This document shows, piece by piece, positions 1 through 6,049 of a stretch of DNA of 12,085 bases. The stretch lies in contig DEHS01000031.1 of assembly GCA_002352055.1 (NCBI GenBank), positions 1 to 12,085 on the forward strand, written 5' to 3'. This DNA is from Legionellaceae bacterium UBA2794. Its GTDB lineage: Bacteria; Pseudomonadota; Gammaproteobacteria; Legionellales; Legionellaceae. Position 1 is the stretch's first letter, and the number at the start of each line of letters is the position of its first letter. The notes below the pieces were generated by a model. That model worked only from the letters and a program-made list of their open reading frames with translations, ran no database searches and was not told where the DNA came from. Both the position numbers and the translations under genes were made by a program.

Positions 1-2
1 AA

Positions 3-92
3 CCATCCAAATATTTAGCAAAAGGAAACTTTATTAGACACATCCGCGCCTACATGGGAAGACAACTAATTCACAACATTATTGTGCATTAA
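3..92 (+). CDS. C-terminal end of an unrecognised + strand protein (5' truncated by the window edge)
   Basis: Frame 3 is open from the window edge to a TAA at 90-92 and gives 29 residues (begins PSKYLAKGNF, ends HNIIVH). The other two + frames hit stops within the first 36 bases. A strong intrinsic terminator follows 20 bases after the stop, which supports a real gene ending here. The stretch AKGNFIRHIR resembles the G-H-F-x-x-H-I-R segment of MocR/PdxR-type GntR-aminotransferase regulators. In that family about 100 more residues normally follow, so the gene would have to be truncated. I do not assign a function. Confidence 0.5.
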   Translation, partial: PSKYLAKGNFIRHIRAYMGRQLIHNIIVH

Positions 93-112
93 AAATTATG
101 AAGGGATATCTC

Positions 113-145
113 AGCCCGCGAAAACAGCGGGCTTGGTTTGTTTTT
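113..145 (+). terminator. Rho-independent terminator
   Basis: The perfect 7-bp GC-rich stem AGCCCGC/GCGGGCT (113-119 and 127-133) has a 7-nt loop and is followed on the + strand by TGGTTTGTTTTT. No T-run flanks it on the other strand, so it terminates the + strand gene ending at 92. It does not serve mltA, which converges on it from the right and stops at 164. Confidence 0.85.
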
Positions 146-163
146 AAAGCTTAAAAAAGTATT

Positions 164-1360
164 TTATCCAGGAGTCTTATCTATTCGGGATAAAGCATGG
201 CGCGGTAAAAGGAGCCAATAATGACCTTCATTTTTCATATGACCGGCAATTAACGTTGCTTTATCGCCACCACCCCAGAATACATCCCCTCTCACTTTAC
301 CCTTAATGGCACCACCTGTATCCTGAGCGATCATGAGACGTTGCATGGGTTTACTTTTATCAGGTTTGTTACTGTCTGGACGTGTAGTGCTCAACCAAAG
401 AGGAGCTCCCATTGGGATCCATTGGCGGTCAATAGCCATTGAATAACCTGGAGTAAGCGCTACACCTTGAGATCCCAAGGCAGCGTCCAGGGATAATTTG
501 CGAAAGAATATAAACGATTTATTTTGATTAATAACGCGATTCATCTCTTTAGGATTGGCTTCCAAATAACGTTTAATGGCCTGCATGGACGCATTATGCT
601 TGGTCATAATCCCTTTTTTAATTAAAACACCGGCAATAGCAGTATAAGGAGCACCATTTTGTCCATCATAACCTACAAAAATGCGTGAACCATCTTCGAA
701 TTCAACAATACCCGAGCCCTGAATTTCTAAAAACAGACGATCCACCGGACTGTTAATCCATAGTAGAACACGCGCCTTGTTTTTTATCGCTCCATGATTA
801 ATTTGCTCTCGAGTATAGTAAGGCAGCAATTTATTCCCTTCAATTCGTCCCATGATCTTGCGATGCTTCATATTTGGCATGAACAAATCCAGATCGACCG
901 TAACCAGATCGCTTGGCACCTCATATAAAGGAACATTATATTCTTCGGTTTGAGTGTAACTGCCTTTAAGCAAAGGCATGTAGTAGCCAGTAAATAAACC
1001 TTTAACCGGTTTTTTGTCATAGAACTCAACCGGTGCAAACCACTCCTGGAAAAACTGTTTTGCAGATTTCTCATTAACAGGATCAATGGCTAAAGCAGCG
1101 TGGCAGGCAGGCTGCCAATCTTTAGCGCGCAAGTCAATTTGCTCAGTACCCACCACGCGCTCAGGATCTTGCTTGATGAATGCACGGCATGAGGTCTGAA
1201 AAGTTGCCAAAGACTGTTTAAATTCGGCAGTTTCCCATCCTGGCAGCTGTTTAAAACTGACCTGACGAAAAGTGGGCTTGGGAGGAGTAAACCACCACAC
1301 GGATGCGCCTAAAACAATTAAGAATAAGGCGATGATGCTATAGATTATTTTTGATTTCAT
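164..1360 (-). CDS. mltA: Membrane-bound lytic murein transglycosylase A
   Basis: 398 residues. MltA cleaves the MurNAc-GlcNAc bond of peptidoglycan non-hydrolytically, leaving 1,6-anhydro-MurNAc ends, during wall turnover. The MltA core is seen as TGYYMP (124-129) and EIQGSG (212-217). The C-terminal 3D domain is seen as AQDTGGAIKG (345-354) followed by GDVFWG (358-363). Asp347 of the DTGG motif matches the catalytic aspartate of the family (Asp308 in E. coli MltA). The N-terminus (residues 5-24) is one hydrophobic helix without a lipobox cysteine, so it looks like an uncleaved anchor or atypical signal rather than a lipoprotein signal. The ATG at 1358-1360 is preferred: the frame extends 12 codons upstream to a TTG, but that extension is polar and would bury the hydrophobic segment. 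The gene converges with the + strand gene at the left edge and follows the FUSC gene after 226 bp, so it is probably transcribed separately. Confidence 0.93.
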   Translation of the reverse strand: MKSKIIYSIIALFLIVLGASVWWFTPPKPTFRQVSFKQLPGWETAEFKQSLATFQTSCRAFIKQDPERVVGTEQIDLRAKDWQPACHAALAIDPVNEKSAKQFFQEWFAPVEFYDKKPVKGLFTGYYMPLLKGSYTQTEEYNVPLYEVPSDLVTVDLDLFMPNMKHRKIMGRIEGNKLLPYYTREQINHGAIKNKARVLLWINSPVDRLFLEIQGSGIVEFEDGSRIFVGYDGQNGAPYTAIAGVLIKKGIMTKHNASMQAIKRYLEANPKEMNRVINQNKSFIFFRKLSLDAALGSQGVALTPGYSMAIDRQWIPMGAPLWLSTTRPDSNKPDKSKPMQRLMIAQDTGGAIKGKVRGDVFWGGGDKATLIAGHMKNEGHYWLLLPRHALSRIDKTPG

Positions 1361-1368
1361 GAGGTCAA

Positions 1369-1396
1369 ATTTTACACGTGATGGAGAAAATTGCAA
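1369..1396 (-). promoter_or_regulatory. Candidate sigma-70 promoter of mltA
   Basis: Reading the minus strand, TTGCAA (1391-1396) and TAAAAT (1369-1374) are separated by exactly 16 bases. The implied start of transcription, near 1362, is only about two bases before the ATG at 1360. No Shine-Dalgarno is visible there either (ATTTGACCTC precedes the ATG). If used, this promoter would give a nearly leaderless mRNA. The AT-rich stretch 1397-1470 could instead hold a more distal promoter (TAGAAT at 1431-1436 on the minus strand, without a good -35). Confidence 0.3.
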
Positions 1397-1550
1397 CTAA
1401 AATTTGCAATTTTTCTTTTATTCTACACTAAAAAAATAAGTTAAAGGCATATTTTTTTCTTAAAATTCAATAGCCTGAAGAAATGGCAAACAGGACGATA
1501 CAAAATCAATATTTCATAAAGTCCGAAAGTGTTTAAGCGGAGTTAAATAG

Positions 1551-1574
1551 TTAAAAGACCCAAATAAATGGGAT
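1551..1574 (-). terminator. Weak possible terminator after the FUSC gene
   Basis: On the minus strand, 13 bases past the FUSC stop, CCCA and TGGG (1569-1572 and 1559-1562) can pair around six AT bases and are followed by TCTTTT. The stem is only 4 bp, so read-through into mltA is likely. Nothing else gene-like was seen in 1397-1586. Confidence 0.25.
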
Positions 1575-1586
1575 CATAACCTTTCA

Positions 1587-3644
1587 TTAAATTCTTTTTG
1601 CTAATTGAATTAATGCATTTGCATAAGCTATTAAATGACGCAAATCCAAATCATTTATCGTAATATCTTTTCGCTTGTGCTCAATTCTTGTTAATAAAGC
1701 AATCAGAGATTGCGCCACAATAAGCCCTCCATTTGCGTCCCTGGTTTCAAAGCATAAAACCAGTTTGTGCACTACTTCAACCAAGTTATAATTTAATAAA
1801 TTCGCAGTGATTTCCGCTTTTCTCCTATCAATAGAAATCAGAATATGACTGAGTGTTGCCTGCAACACGACCAACGATTCAAATCTTTGCCGCAGTGTAC
1901 CCAAAAGGTGCTGTTTTTTTAAACTCAAAACTTTATCATCAAGTGATTCGATTAATCCACGTGTTAACCAAAACAAATTAGCCAGATCATGTAATGATTT
2001 TTTCTCATCAGAATCAATGAGCACTTCTTTAAGATTAAAGCAGATGTAACGATATAATTTGTCCAGATAACGATTAATTATGGTCCAAACATCCGATCGC
2101 CATAGTATATTTGCCACTATAAAACTGGCAACAATGCCAATTACAATACCTCCCAAACGCTGCAAAGGAGGATCCAGATGAATAGGAGGTCCACCTTCCT
2201 GGGCGAGAGTAATGATAAGAGCCACATTAGCCTGAAGACCTATGTAAGCATATTTGGGGTACTTAAACATAAAATAAGACAAACCCCAGACTGCAAAAAA
2301 AACGATGATAATAAAGTCAGATAATGTAAGCGCCAGAAGAAATAGGGCCATTAGGGCGACTCCACCCCCCAGAAAACAACCTAAAAGTCGATGGATACTG
2401 ACACTTTTCATATCAAATAGATTTTTTCTCACTGATATGATGAGGCTACTGATAATTCCATTAATACCCCCTGGCCAATTACTGATAAGCCAGAAGCCTA
2501 ATGCGAGAATAACTGCAAGACCAGCCTTAATACTGTGTTTCACCAAATCAGCATCTGATCTTAATCGATCTTGCCGGTCAATAAGATTAATCTTATGTTT
2601 AGCCGCTACAGGTTTATGCATTAACAGTGAATGCATTAAAGTGAAACTCTGGGTTATCTGATTAAAGAAATGCATTAACGAATAAATAAAATCATTTTTG
2701 GTGCGATATTTGATTTCTTTTTGATTAAAGGCAGTCTCAAGTTCTGTTAAAACTAAATTGGATTTCAAGGCCTGATGGCTATTTTTACTAAAATGCGACT
2801 GCATGTGATGCAAATCCTCGTTTAGTGCAATAAAGAGGGGTTCTAACGGAAGTGTGGCTAATGCTTCCAAATCATAAGACTTGGGGGTATTTAACATGAG
2901 AAACTGAAATTGTCGGGACAGATCATTAAATGAATTAAGAAGGGCTCGAAGCTCATCGGCTCTCTCCTGAGTCACTCCCACCTCATGGTTCATAGCACCA
3001 ATAAGTTCCGTTGCTTTACGCAATTTCTTTTTTACCTTCAAATTGCTTTCTTCCAAGACACGTGTATCAAAAGCACCAGAAGCCAGTTGTCTTTGTAATT
3101 CATTAAAAAGGGATGCGTAATCGTTAAACAGATCTTGAACCTGACTTGTAATATTGTCTTTTAGATGATTTGGAAAAATGACATAGGCACTAATGGCAGC
3201 CACTAATACTCCGATGCCAATCTCTACGGGACGCCAAATCGCTACCAGAAACGCATTTTGTGGATTGACAGCGACCTGGGAAACTATGATGAAGGCACAC
3301 AGCGCACCCAATAAGTAGGCGTAGCCATAATTACTAAAATGATAATAATAAACACTTATCGTGATGATAAGAAAACAGGAAAGAATGTATAGCAAGAAAC
3401 TGTTAGCCACAATACCTGCGAGATAAAACCCCAGGAAAGCACCCGCCAACGTTCCTATAATGCGCAACGTGGCCTTATCTATAATACTTCCCGTATAAAG
3501 ATTGGCCACCATGATCACGGTCATTCCTGACCAATAAGGGGTTTGCAAGTGAAAGGTAAATGAAATGAGAACGGCTACCAAAGCCGCTATAGCTGTTCTT
3601 ATTGCGGCACGGTTTTCAACGCTTTCAGGCCAAAAATTAGACAT
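1587..3644 (-). CDS. FUSC-family inner-membrane efflux protein (AaeB/fusaric-acid-resistance type)
   Basis: 685 residues. This family forms the inner-membrane part of envelope pumps for compounds such as fusaric acid or aromatic carboxylates. The visible architecture is the classical duplicated one. A first hydrophobic block of about six helices spans roughly 14-157 and ends in the family-like RPVEIGIG...VIFP stretch. A long soluble helical linker spans about 160-370. A second hydrophobic block spans about 371-515 (PGGINGI, KYAYIGLQ and RLGGIVIGI segments), followed by a cytoplasmic helical tail to 685. Length fits AaeB/YccS-like proteins (about 650-720). Its ATG overlaps the TAA of the upstream membrane-fusion gene (TAATG), so translation is probably coupled and the two products should work as a pair. 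The substrate cannot be read from sequence. No LysR-type regulator of the AaeR kind is adjacent. Confidence 0.88.
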   Translation of the reverse strand: MSNFWPESVENRAAIRTAIAALVAVLISFTFHLQTPYWSGMTVIMVANLYTGSIIDKATLRIIGTLAGAFLGFYLAGIVANSFLLYILSCFLIITISVYYYHFSNYGYAYLLGALCAFIIVSQVAVNPQNAFLVAIWRPVEIGIGVLVAAISAYVIFPNHLKDNITSQVQDLFNDYASLFNELQRQLASGAFDTRVLEESNLKVKKKLRKATELIGAMNHEVGVTQERADELRALLNSFNDLSRQFQFLMLNTPKSYDLEALATLPLEPLFIALNEDLHHMQSHFSKNSHQALKSNLVLTELETAFNQKEIKYRTKNDFIYSLMHFFNQITQSFTLMHSLLMHKPVAAKHKINLIDRQDRLRSDADLVKHSIKAGLAVILALGFWLISNWPGGINGIISSLIISVRKNLFDMKSVSIHRLLGCFLGGGVALMALFLLALTLSDFIIIVFFAVWGLSYFMFKYPKYAYIGLQANVALIITLAQEGGPPIHLDPPLQRLGGIVIGIVASFIVANILWRSDVWTIINRYLDKLYRYICFNLKEVLIDSDEKKSLHDLANLFWLTRGLIESLDDKVLSLKKQHLLGTLRQRFESLVVLQATLSHILISIDRRKAEITANLLNYNLVEVVHKLVLCFETRDANGGLIVAQSLIALLTRIEHKRKDITINDLDLRHLIAYANALIQLAKRI

Positions 3645-4639
3645 TATTGCCTATAGGTTATAGTAGTGGCACTTGCCCCTATCCTCATAGGATAGCCTTC
3701 GGTGTCATCAATATATATCCTTACCGGAAAACGTTGCGCAATTCTAATCCAGTCTTCAGTTGCTTCGAGATATTCTAGAGTAGAGGGAGCAACGTTTCCA
3801 TTTTGAACTCGATTGATACCCCAGCCGATGCTTTTTACATGCCCGTGAAATACTTTTCCAGGATACATATCAATCATTATTTTTGCTTTATCACCTGGTT
3901 TTATTAGCCTTAAGGCCGTTTCACGGTAGCGGGTTAATACCCACCATTGTTTTGTTTCAATCAAGGCAAATAATCCCTGACCCGTTTGTATGTACTGCCC
4001 TATTCGTAAATTAAAATTAGTAATGTAGCCATCCTCAGGAGCAATCAGTGTCGTATGATTTAATAAATAGTTGGCCTGATCTAACTCAGCTTGCGCTGCA
4101 ATGATTTCATTATCATCAAAATTAGTTTGCGCGATCTTTAATTCCTGTTCTGCTTCAGATATGGCAGCCTCTTGTTCTTTCATTTTATCAGTGAGATTTA
4201 CCAGTGTAATTTGTGCCAAATCCCCTTTTAACTGTAATTGCGAGTAACGACTAAAATGGTCCTGACTTAAGCTGTACATGATTTGGTTCTGCTTTAATTT
4301 CTGTTCCGCTTTAACAATAGCCAGTTTTTCATTTTCATAATTTAATTTGGCAATATTTAATTTTGCCTTAGCCTGTTGTACTGCATAAATAAAGGGTAAA
4401 GCATCAATTTCAATTAATTTGTCTCCCTTTCTGACCTGTTGATTATCTTTTATGTACAACTTGGTAACAGGTCCGGAAACCAGAGCGGCGACATTAATTA
4501 CATTCGCTGAAACATAGGCGTCATTAGAACGGGTATCATAGTAGGCGAAGTAACGATAAAAACCAAAGGCAACAAGTACCAAAACCACCACAATCAATTG
4601 TGGCCAGTATTTAAAATTGAAACCCTTAATGCCGTCCAT
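3644..4639 (-). CDS. HlyD/EmrA/AaeA-type membrane-fusion (periplasmic adaptor) protein
   Basis: 331 residues. It is the adaptor expected to link the FUSC pump to an outer-membrane channel. A single N-terminal anchor helix (about 12-30) is followed by SNDAYVSAN, the usual start of the barrel-sandwich domain in EmrA/AaeA proteins. The first lipoyl half is about 44-80 (VSGPVTKLYIKDNQQVRKGD), a long charged coiled coil runs 82-195, the second lipoyl half is about 196-230 (APEDGYITNFNLRIGQYI), and a beta-barrel lies near 231-315 (KPGDKAKIMIDMYPG). The ATG at 4637-4639 has a TAGG about 10 bases upstream. It overlaps the FUSC start by one base. A TolC-like channel gene is absent from the window, so one encoded elsewhere is presumably used. 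No small DUF1656 (AaeX-like) gene lies between the two or immediately upstream. Confidence 0.9.
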   Translation of the reverse strand: MDGIKGFNFKYWPQLIVVVLVLVAFGFYRYFAYYDTRSNDAYVSANVINVAALVSGPVTKLYIKDNQQVRKGDKLIEIDALPFIYAVQQAKAKLNIAKLNYENEKLAIVKAEQKLKQNQIMYSLSQDHFSRYSQLQLKGDLAQITLVNLTDKMKEQEAAISEAEQELKIAQTNFDDNEIIAAQAELDQANYLLNHTTLIAPEDGYITNFNLRIGQYIQTGQGLFALIETKQWWVLTRYRETALRLIKPGDKAKIMIDMYPGKVFHGHVKSIGWGINRVQNGNVAPSTLEYLEATEDWIRIAQRFPVRIYIDDTEGYPMRIGASATTITYRQ

Positions 4640-4668
4640 TTATCAACCTAACACTTGTCCATTTTAAT

Positions 4669-4697
4669 ACAATACAGCCTTGACCATTCATTCTCAA
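4669..4697 (-). promoter_or_regulatory. Candidate promoter for the HlyD-FUSC operon
   Basis: In the 69-bp gap, the minus strand carries TTGAGA (4692-4697, five of six consensus bases), exactly 17 bases, then TATTGT (4669-4674, four of six). Transcription would start near 4662, giving a leader of about 23 nt. This would let the pump pair be expressed independently of the upstream membrane-protein gene. An imperfect CCAT.../...ATGG hairpin covers the start of the same gap and has no following T-run. Confidence 0.35.
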
Positions 4698-4708
4698 GAA
4701 TAGTATGG

Positions 4709-5623
4709 CTAAACGACTTCATAGCTGTTTTCTGCCTGCAACTCTTCATAGTGTATACGGGTTAATTTTCGATTAAAGAAAGAACAAAGGGAAGAAGTCA
4801 CACAATACATGGCAGCAGGAACCAGTGGCGAAAGATTCGCTGGATTAGTTGCAGCCAAGTCCAGGTCTGCCCCATAAGTTAAATTGGCCTGTGCCTGAAC
4901 CGCGACAATCTCCTGAACAGAATAAACTCCAAATGGGAGTTTAACCGATACATTATTTGCCAGGCTTAAACCAGCCGAAATTAAAGTTGAAGTAACAGGT
5001 CCCTCATAATCCGGAGTGACTATCTTATTCCCTTGAGCCGGATAAGAAACACGATTAGAAGACCCATTGGTATTAATAAGTACCATTGTTAACGTGTTGC
5101 CAAGTGCTATTAAGGATAAAGAACTCAACATAGATGCAGCATTCAGATATAGATGCTTTTTTAATAAAGAGGGTTGTTGATAATCCGCTCCAAAATGATT
5201 TTCCAAATACATCGCTTCATCCCTTTTAGTGCGCCACTGTTTTATATTTGCGCTTAAAGCGTGTAGTAGCATCCCTGAGGCGGTCAGCATCATGCTTGCG
5301 GACTGTATTGTTTGAGGAGGCAAGTATTCTCCCAATGCGTATATTCCTTTTCCTGAATATTCGATATTATGTTGGATGGGGATTGTTTGATTTAGATTAT
5401 AATTCAGTTCTACTATATCAATACTGAGATCCACTATTCCAGTGATAACTGCTGAGCCGTAGTAGGACGGTTTTAAATTTTCTGAGGCAAAAGACAAAGC
5501 AAACCCTGCACCACCAATCATACAGGCCATAGAGCCAACTGCATTTAAGGTAGAAACAGTTACATCCACAGTGGTGTTCACTATAACTCGATACGCAGTC
5601 CACAACTTATCTTTCCATTTCAT
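4709..5623 (-). CDS. Multi-pass membrane protein of unknown function
   Basis: 304 residues. I recognise no family. Hydrophobic segments are at about 24-47, 103-124, 158-184 and 264-284, with a weaker one near 206-224. They outline two similar halves. Each half starts with an NA-containing membrane segment, has a long polar loop (about 48-102 and 185-263) rich in Tyr/Asn/Gln/Pro, and returns through a second segment into a basic cytoplasmic stretch (KQWRTKRDE near 128-136; FNRKLTRIHYEE near 283-294). This suggests an internal duplication with both large loops on the same side of the membrane. No signal peptidase site or lipobox is seen. The start ATG (5621-5623) has AAGGATGAG upstream. It lies 69 bp before the HlyD gene on the same strand, so a role linked to the efflux pair is possible but unproven. 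It could equally be a lineage-specific protein. Confidence 0.75.
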   Translation of the reverse strand: MKWKDKLWTAYRVIVNTTVDVTVSTLNAVGSMACMIGGAGFALSFASENLKPSYYGSAVITGIVDLSIDIVELNYNLNQTIPIQHNIEYSGKGIYALGEYLPPQTIQSASMMLTASGMLLHALSANIKQWRTKRDEAMYLENHFGADYQQPSLLKKHLYLNAASMLSSLSLIALGNTLTMVLINTNGSSNRVSYPAQGNKIVTPDYEGPVTSTLISAGLSLANNVSVKLPFGVYSVQEIVAVQAQANLTYGADLDLAATNPANLSPLVPAAMYCVTSSLCSFFNRKLTRIHYEELQAENSYEVV

Positions 5624-5662
5624 TATAAATTCTCATCCTTGAATTAAAAACCACATCATCCT

Positions 5663-5704
5663 GCATAATGATTTATTATTATGCTGATCGCAGAATAGCA
5701 TAAT
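5663..5704. promoter_or_regulatory. Three alternating GCATAAT motifs upstream of the unknown membrane-protein gene (candidate operator)
   Basis: GCATAAT occurs at 5663-5669, inverted (ATTATGC) at 5678-5684, and again direct at 5698-5704. The first two form a perfect 7-bp inverted repeat with an 8-nt spacer. The second and third form a perfect 8-bp one (ATTATGCT/AGCATAAT) with an 11-nt spacer. The cluster is 40-80 bp upstream of the minus-strand start at 5623, where promoter elements would lie, and one motif itself reads CATAAT like a -10. It looks like a multi-site transcription-factor target. The factor is unknown. Confidence 0.4.
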
Positions 5705-5788
5705 CATTAATAAATAAAACAGCTCTGGATTCTATGCTTTTCAGGTCGGGGCACAGACTTGTGGGGGAATATCAATGGAGGATTTGTA

Positions 5789-5830
5789 ATGTACCAACGC
5801 AATAAGCGGATGGGTTGTTTATTCCCGTAA
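5789..5830 (+). other. 13-codon ORF with a strong ribosome-binding site, ending inside a REP hairpin
   Basis: GGAGG (5777-5781) is followed by a 7-nt spacer and ATG (5789-5791). The frame encodes MYQRNKRMGCLFP and stops at TAA 5828-5830, whose bases belong to the first REP stem. The Shine-Dalgarno is the best in the window, yet the product is tiny. It could be a leader peptide, a gene cut short by insertion of the repeat, or chance. Confidence 0.2.
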
Positions 5831-5915
5831 TACGACTTCGTCTATTACGGGCTACTTTATATTTGGAGTCCGTATTAATATTTGTAGCCTGTATTAGACG
5901 AAGTCGTAATACAGG
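5824..5915. repeat. Head-to-head pair of GTAG-type REP palindromes (BIME/REPIN-like)
   Basis: REP1 occupies 5824-5855 on the minus strand and REP2 5884-5915 on the + strand. Each begins with GTAGCC and is 32 nt long. Their GTAG ends face each other across a 28-nt AT-rich spacer. Each folds into a 9-bp outer stem, a one-base bulge, an inner GAC/GTC stem and a GAA loop. The two copies agree at 28 of 32 positions. The four differences are at paired positions 7/30 (C-G versus T-A) and 11/26 (A-T versus T-A), so both stems stay intact. The GTAG plus bulged hairpin form is that of REP elements mobilised by RAYT (Y1-type TnpA-REP) transposases. No RAYT gene is in the window. Confidence 0.8.
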
Positions 5916-5972
5916 AGAGCTTTGAGGTTGGCACAAGAACTCAATATTTTGCGGATAAAGGACAAACCCTAA

Positions 5973-6018
5973 TTATTGTTGTGTCAATAGGTGCAATAAC
6001 TAGCTGACATGATATTAT
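5973..6018 (+). promoter_or_regulatory. Candidate promoter and operator of the P-type ATPase gene
   Basis: An extended -10 of the form TGnTATTAT lies at 6010-6018 (TG at 6010-6011, TATTAT at 6013-6018). The -35 region is poor (GTGCAA at 5991-5996, 16 bases away). An inverted repeat TTATTG-N15-CAATAA (5973-5978 and 5994-5999) covers the upstream half and could bind a regulator. The predicted start near 6025 lies downstream of the ATG at 6020, which supports translation from the ATG at 6050. Confidence 0.3.
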
Positions 6019-6049
6019 TATGCTCAAAATATTATGCACTGAGAATTCG

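Noticed and set aside
113..133. Hairpin at 113-133 as a terminator for mltA
   Set aside because: Its T-run is only on the + strand side, so it serves the + strand gene ending at 92.
1358..1396. Longer mltA start at a TTG codon (1396)
   Set aside because: A rare start with no Shine-Dalgarno. It adds 12 polar residues before the membrane segment and overlaps the putative promoter.
2305..2661. 118-codon + strand frame inside the FUSC gene, and similar antisense or alternative frames within the other large genes
   Set aside because: These are shadows of well-supported genes, without ribosome-binding sites or recognisable protein features.
5734..5805. 23-codon + strand ORF upstream of the REP pair
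   Set aside because: No ribosome-binding site, no recognisable product, and it overlaps the better-supported RBS of the 5789 ORF.
6020..6049. ATG at 6020 as the ATPase start
   Set aside because: It lacks a ribosome-binding site and immediately follows a probable extended -10. The ATG at 6050 has GAG upstream and fits the family. It cannot be fully excluded.
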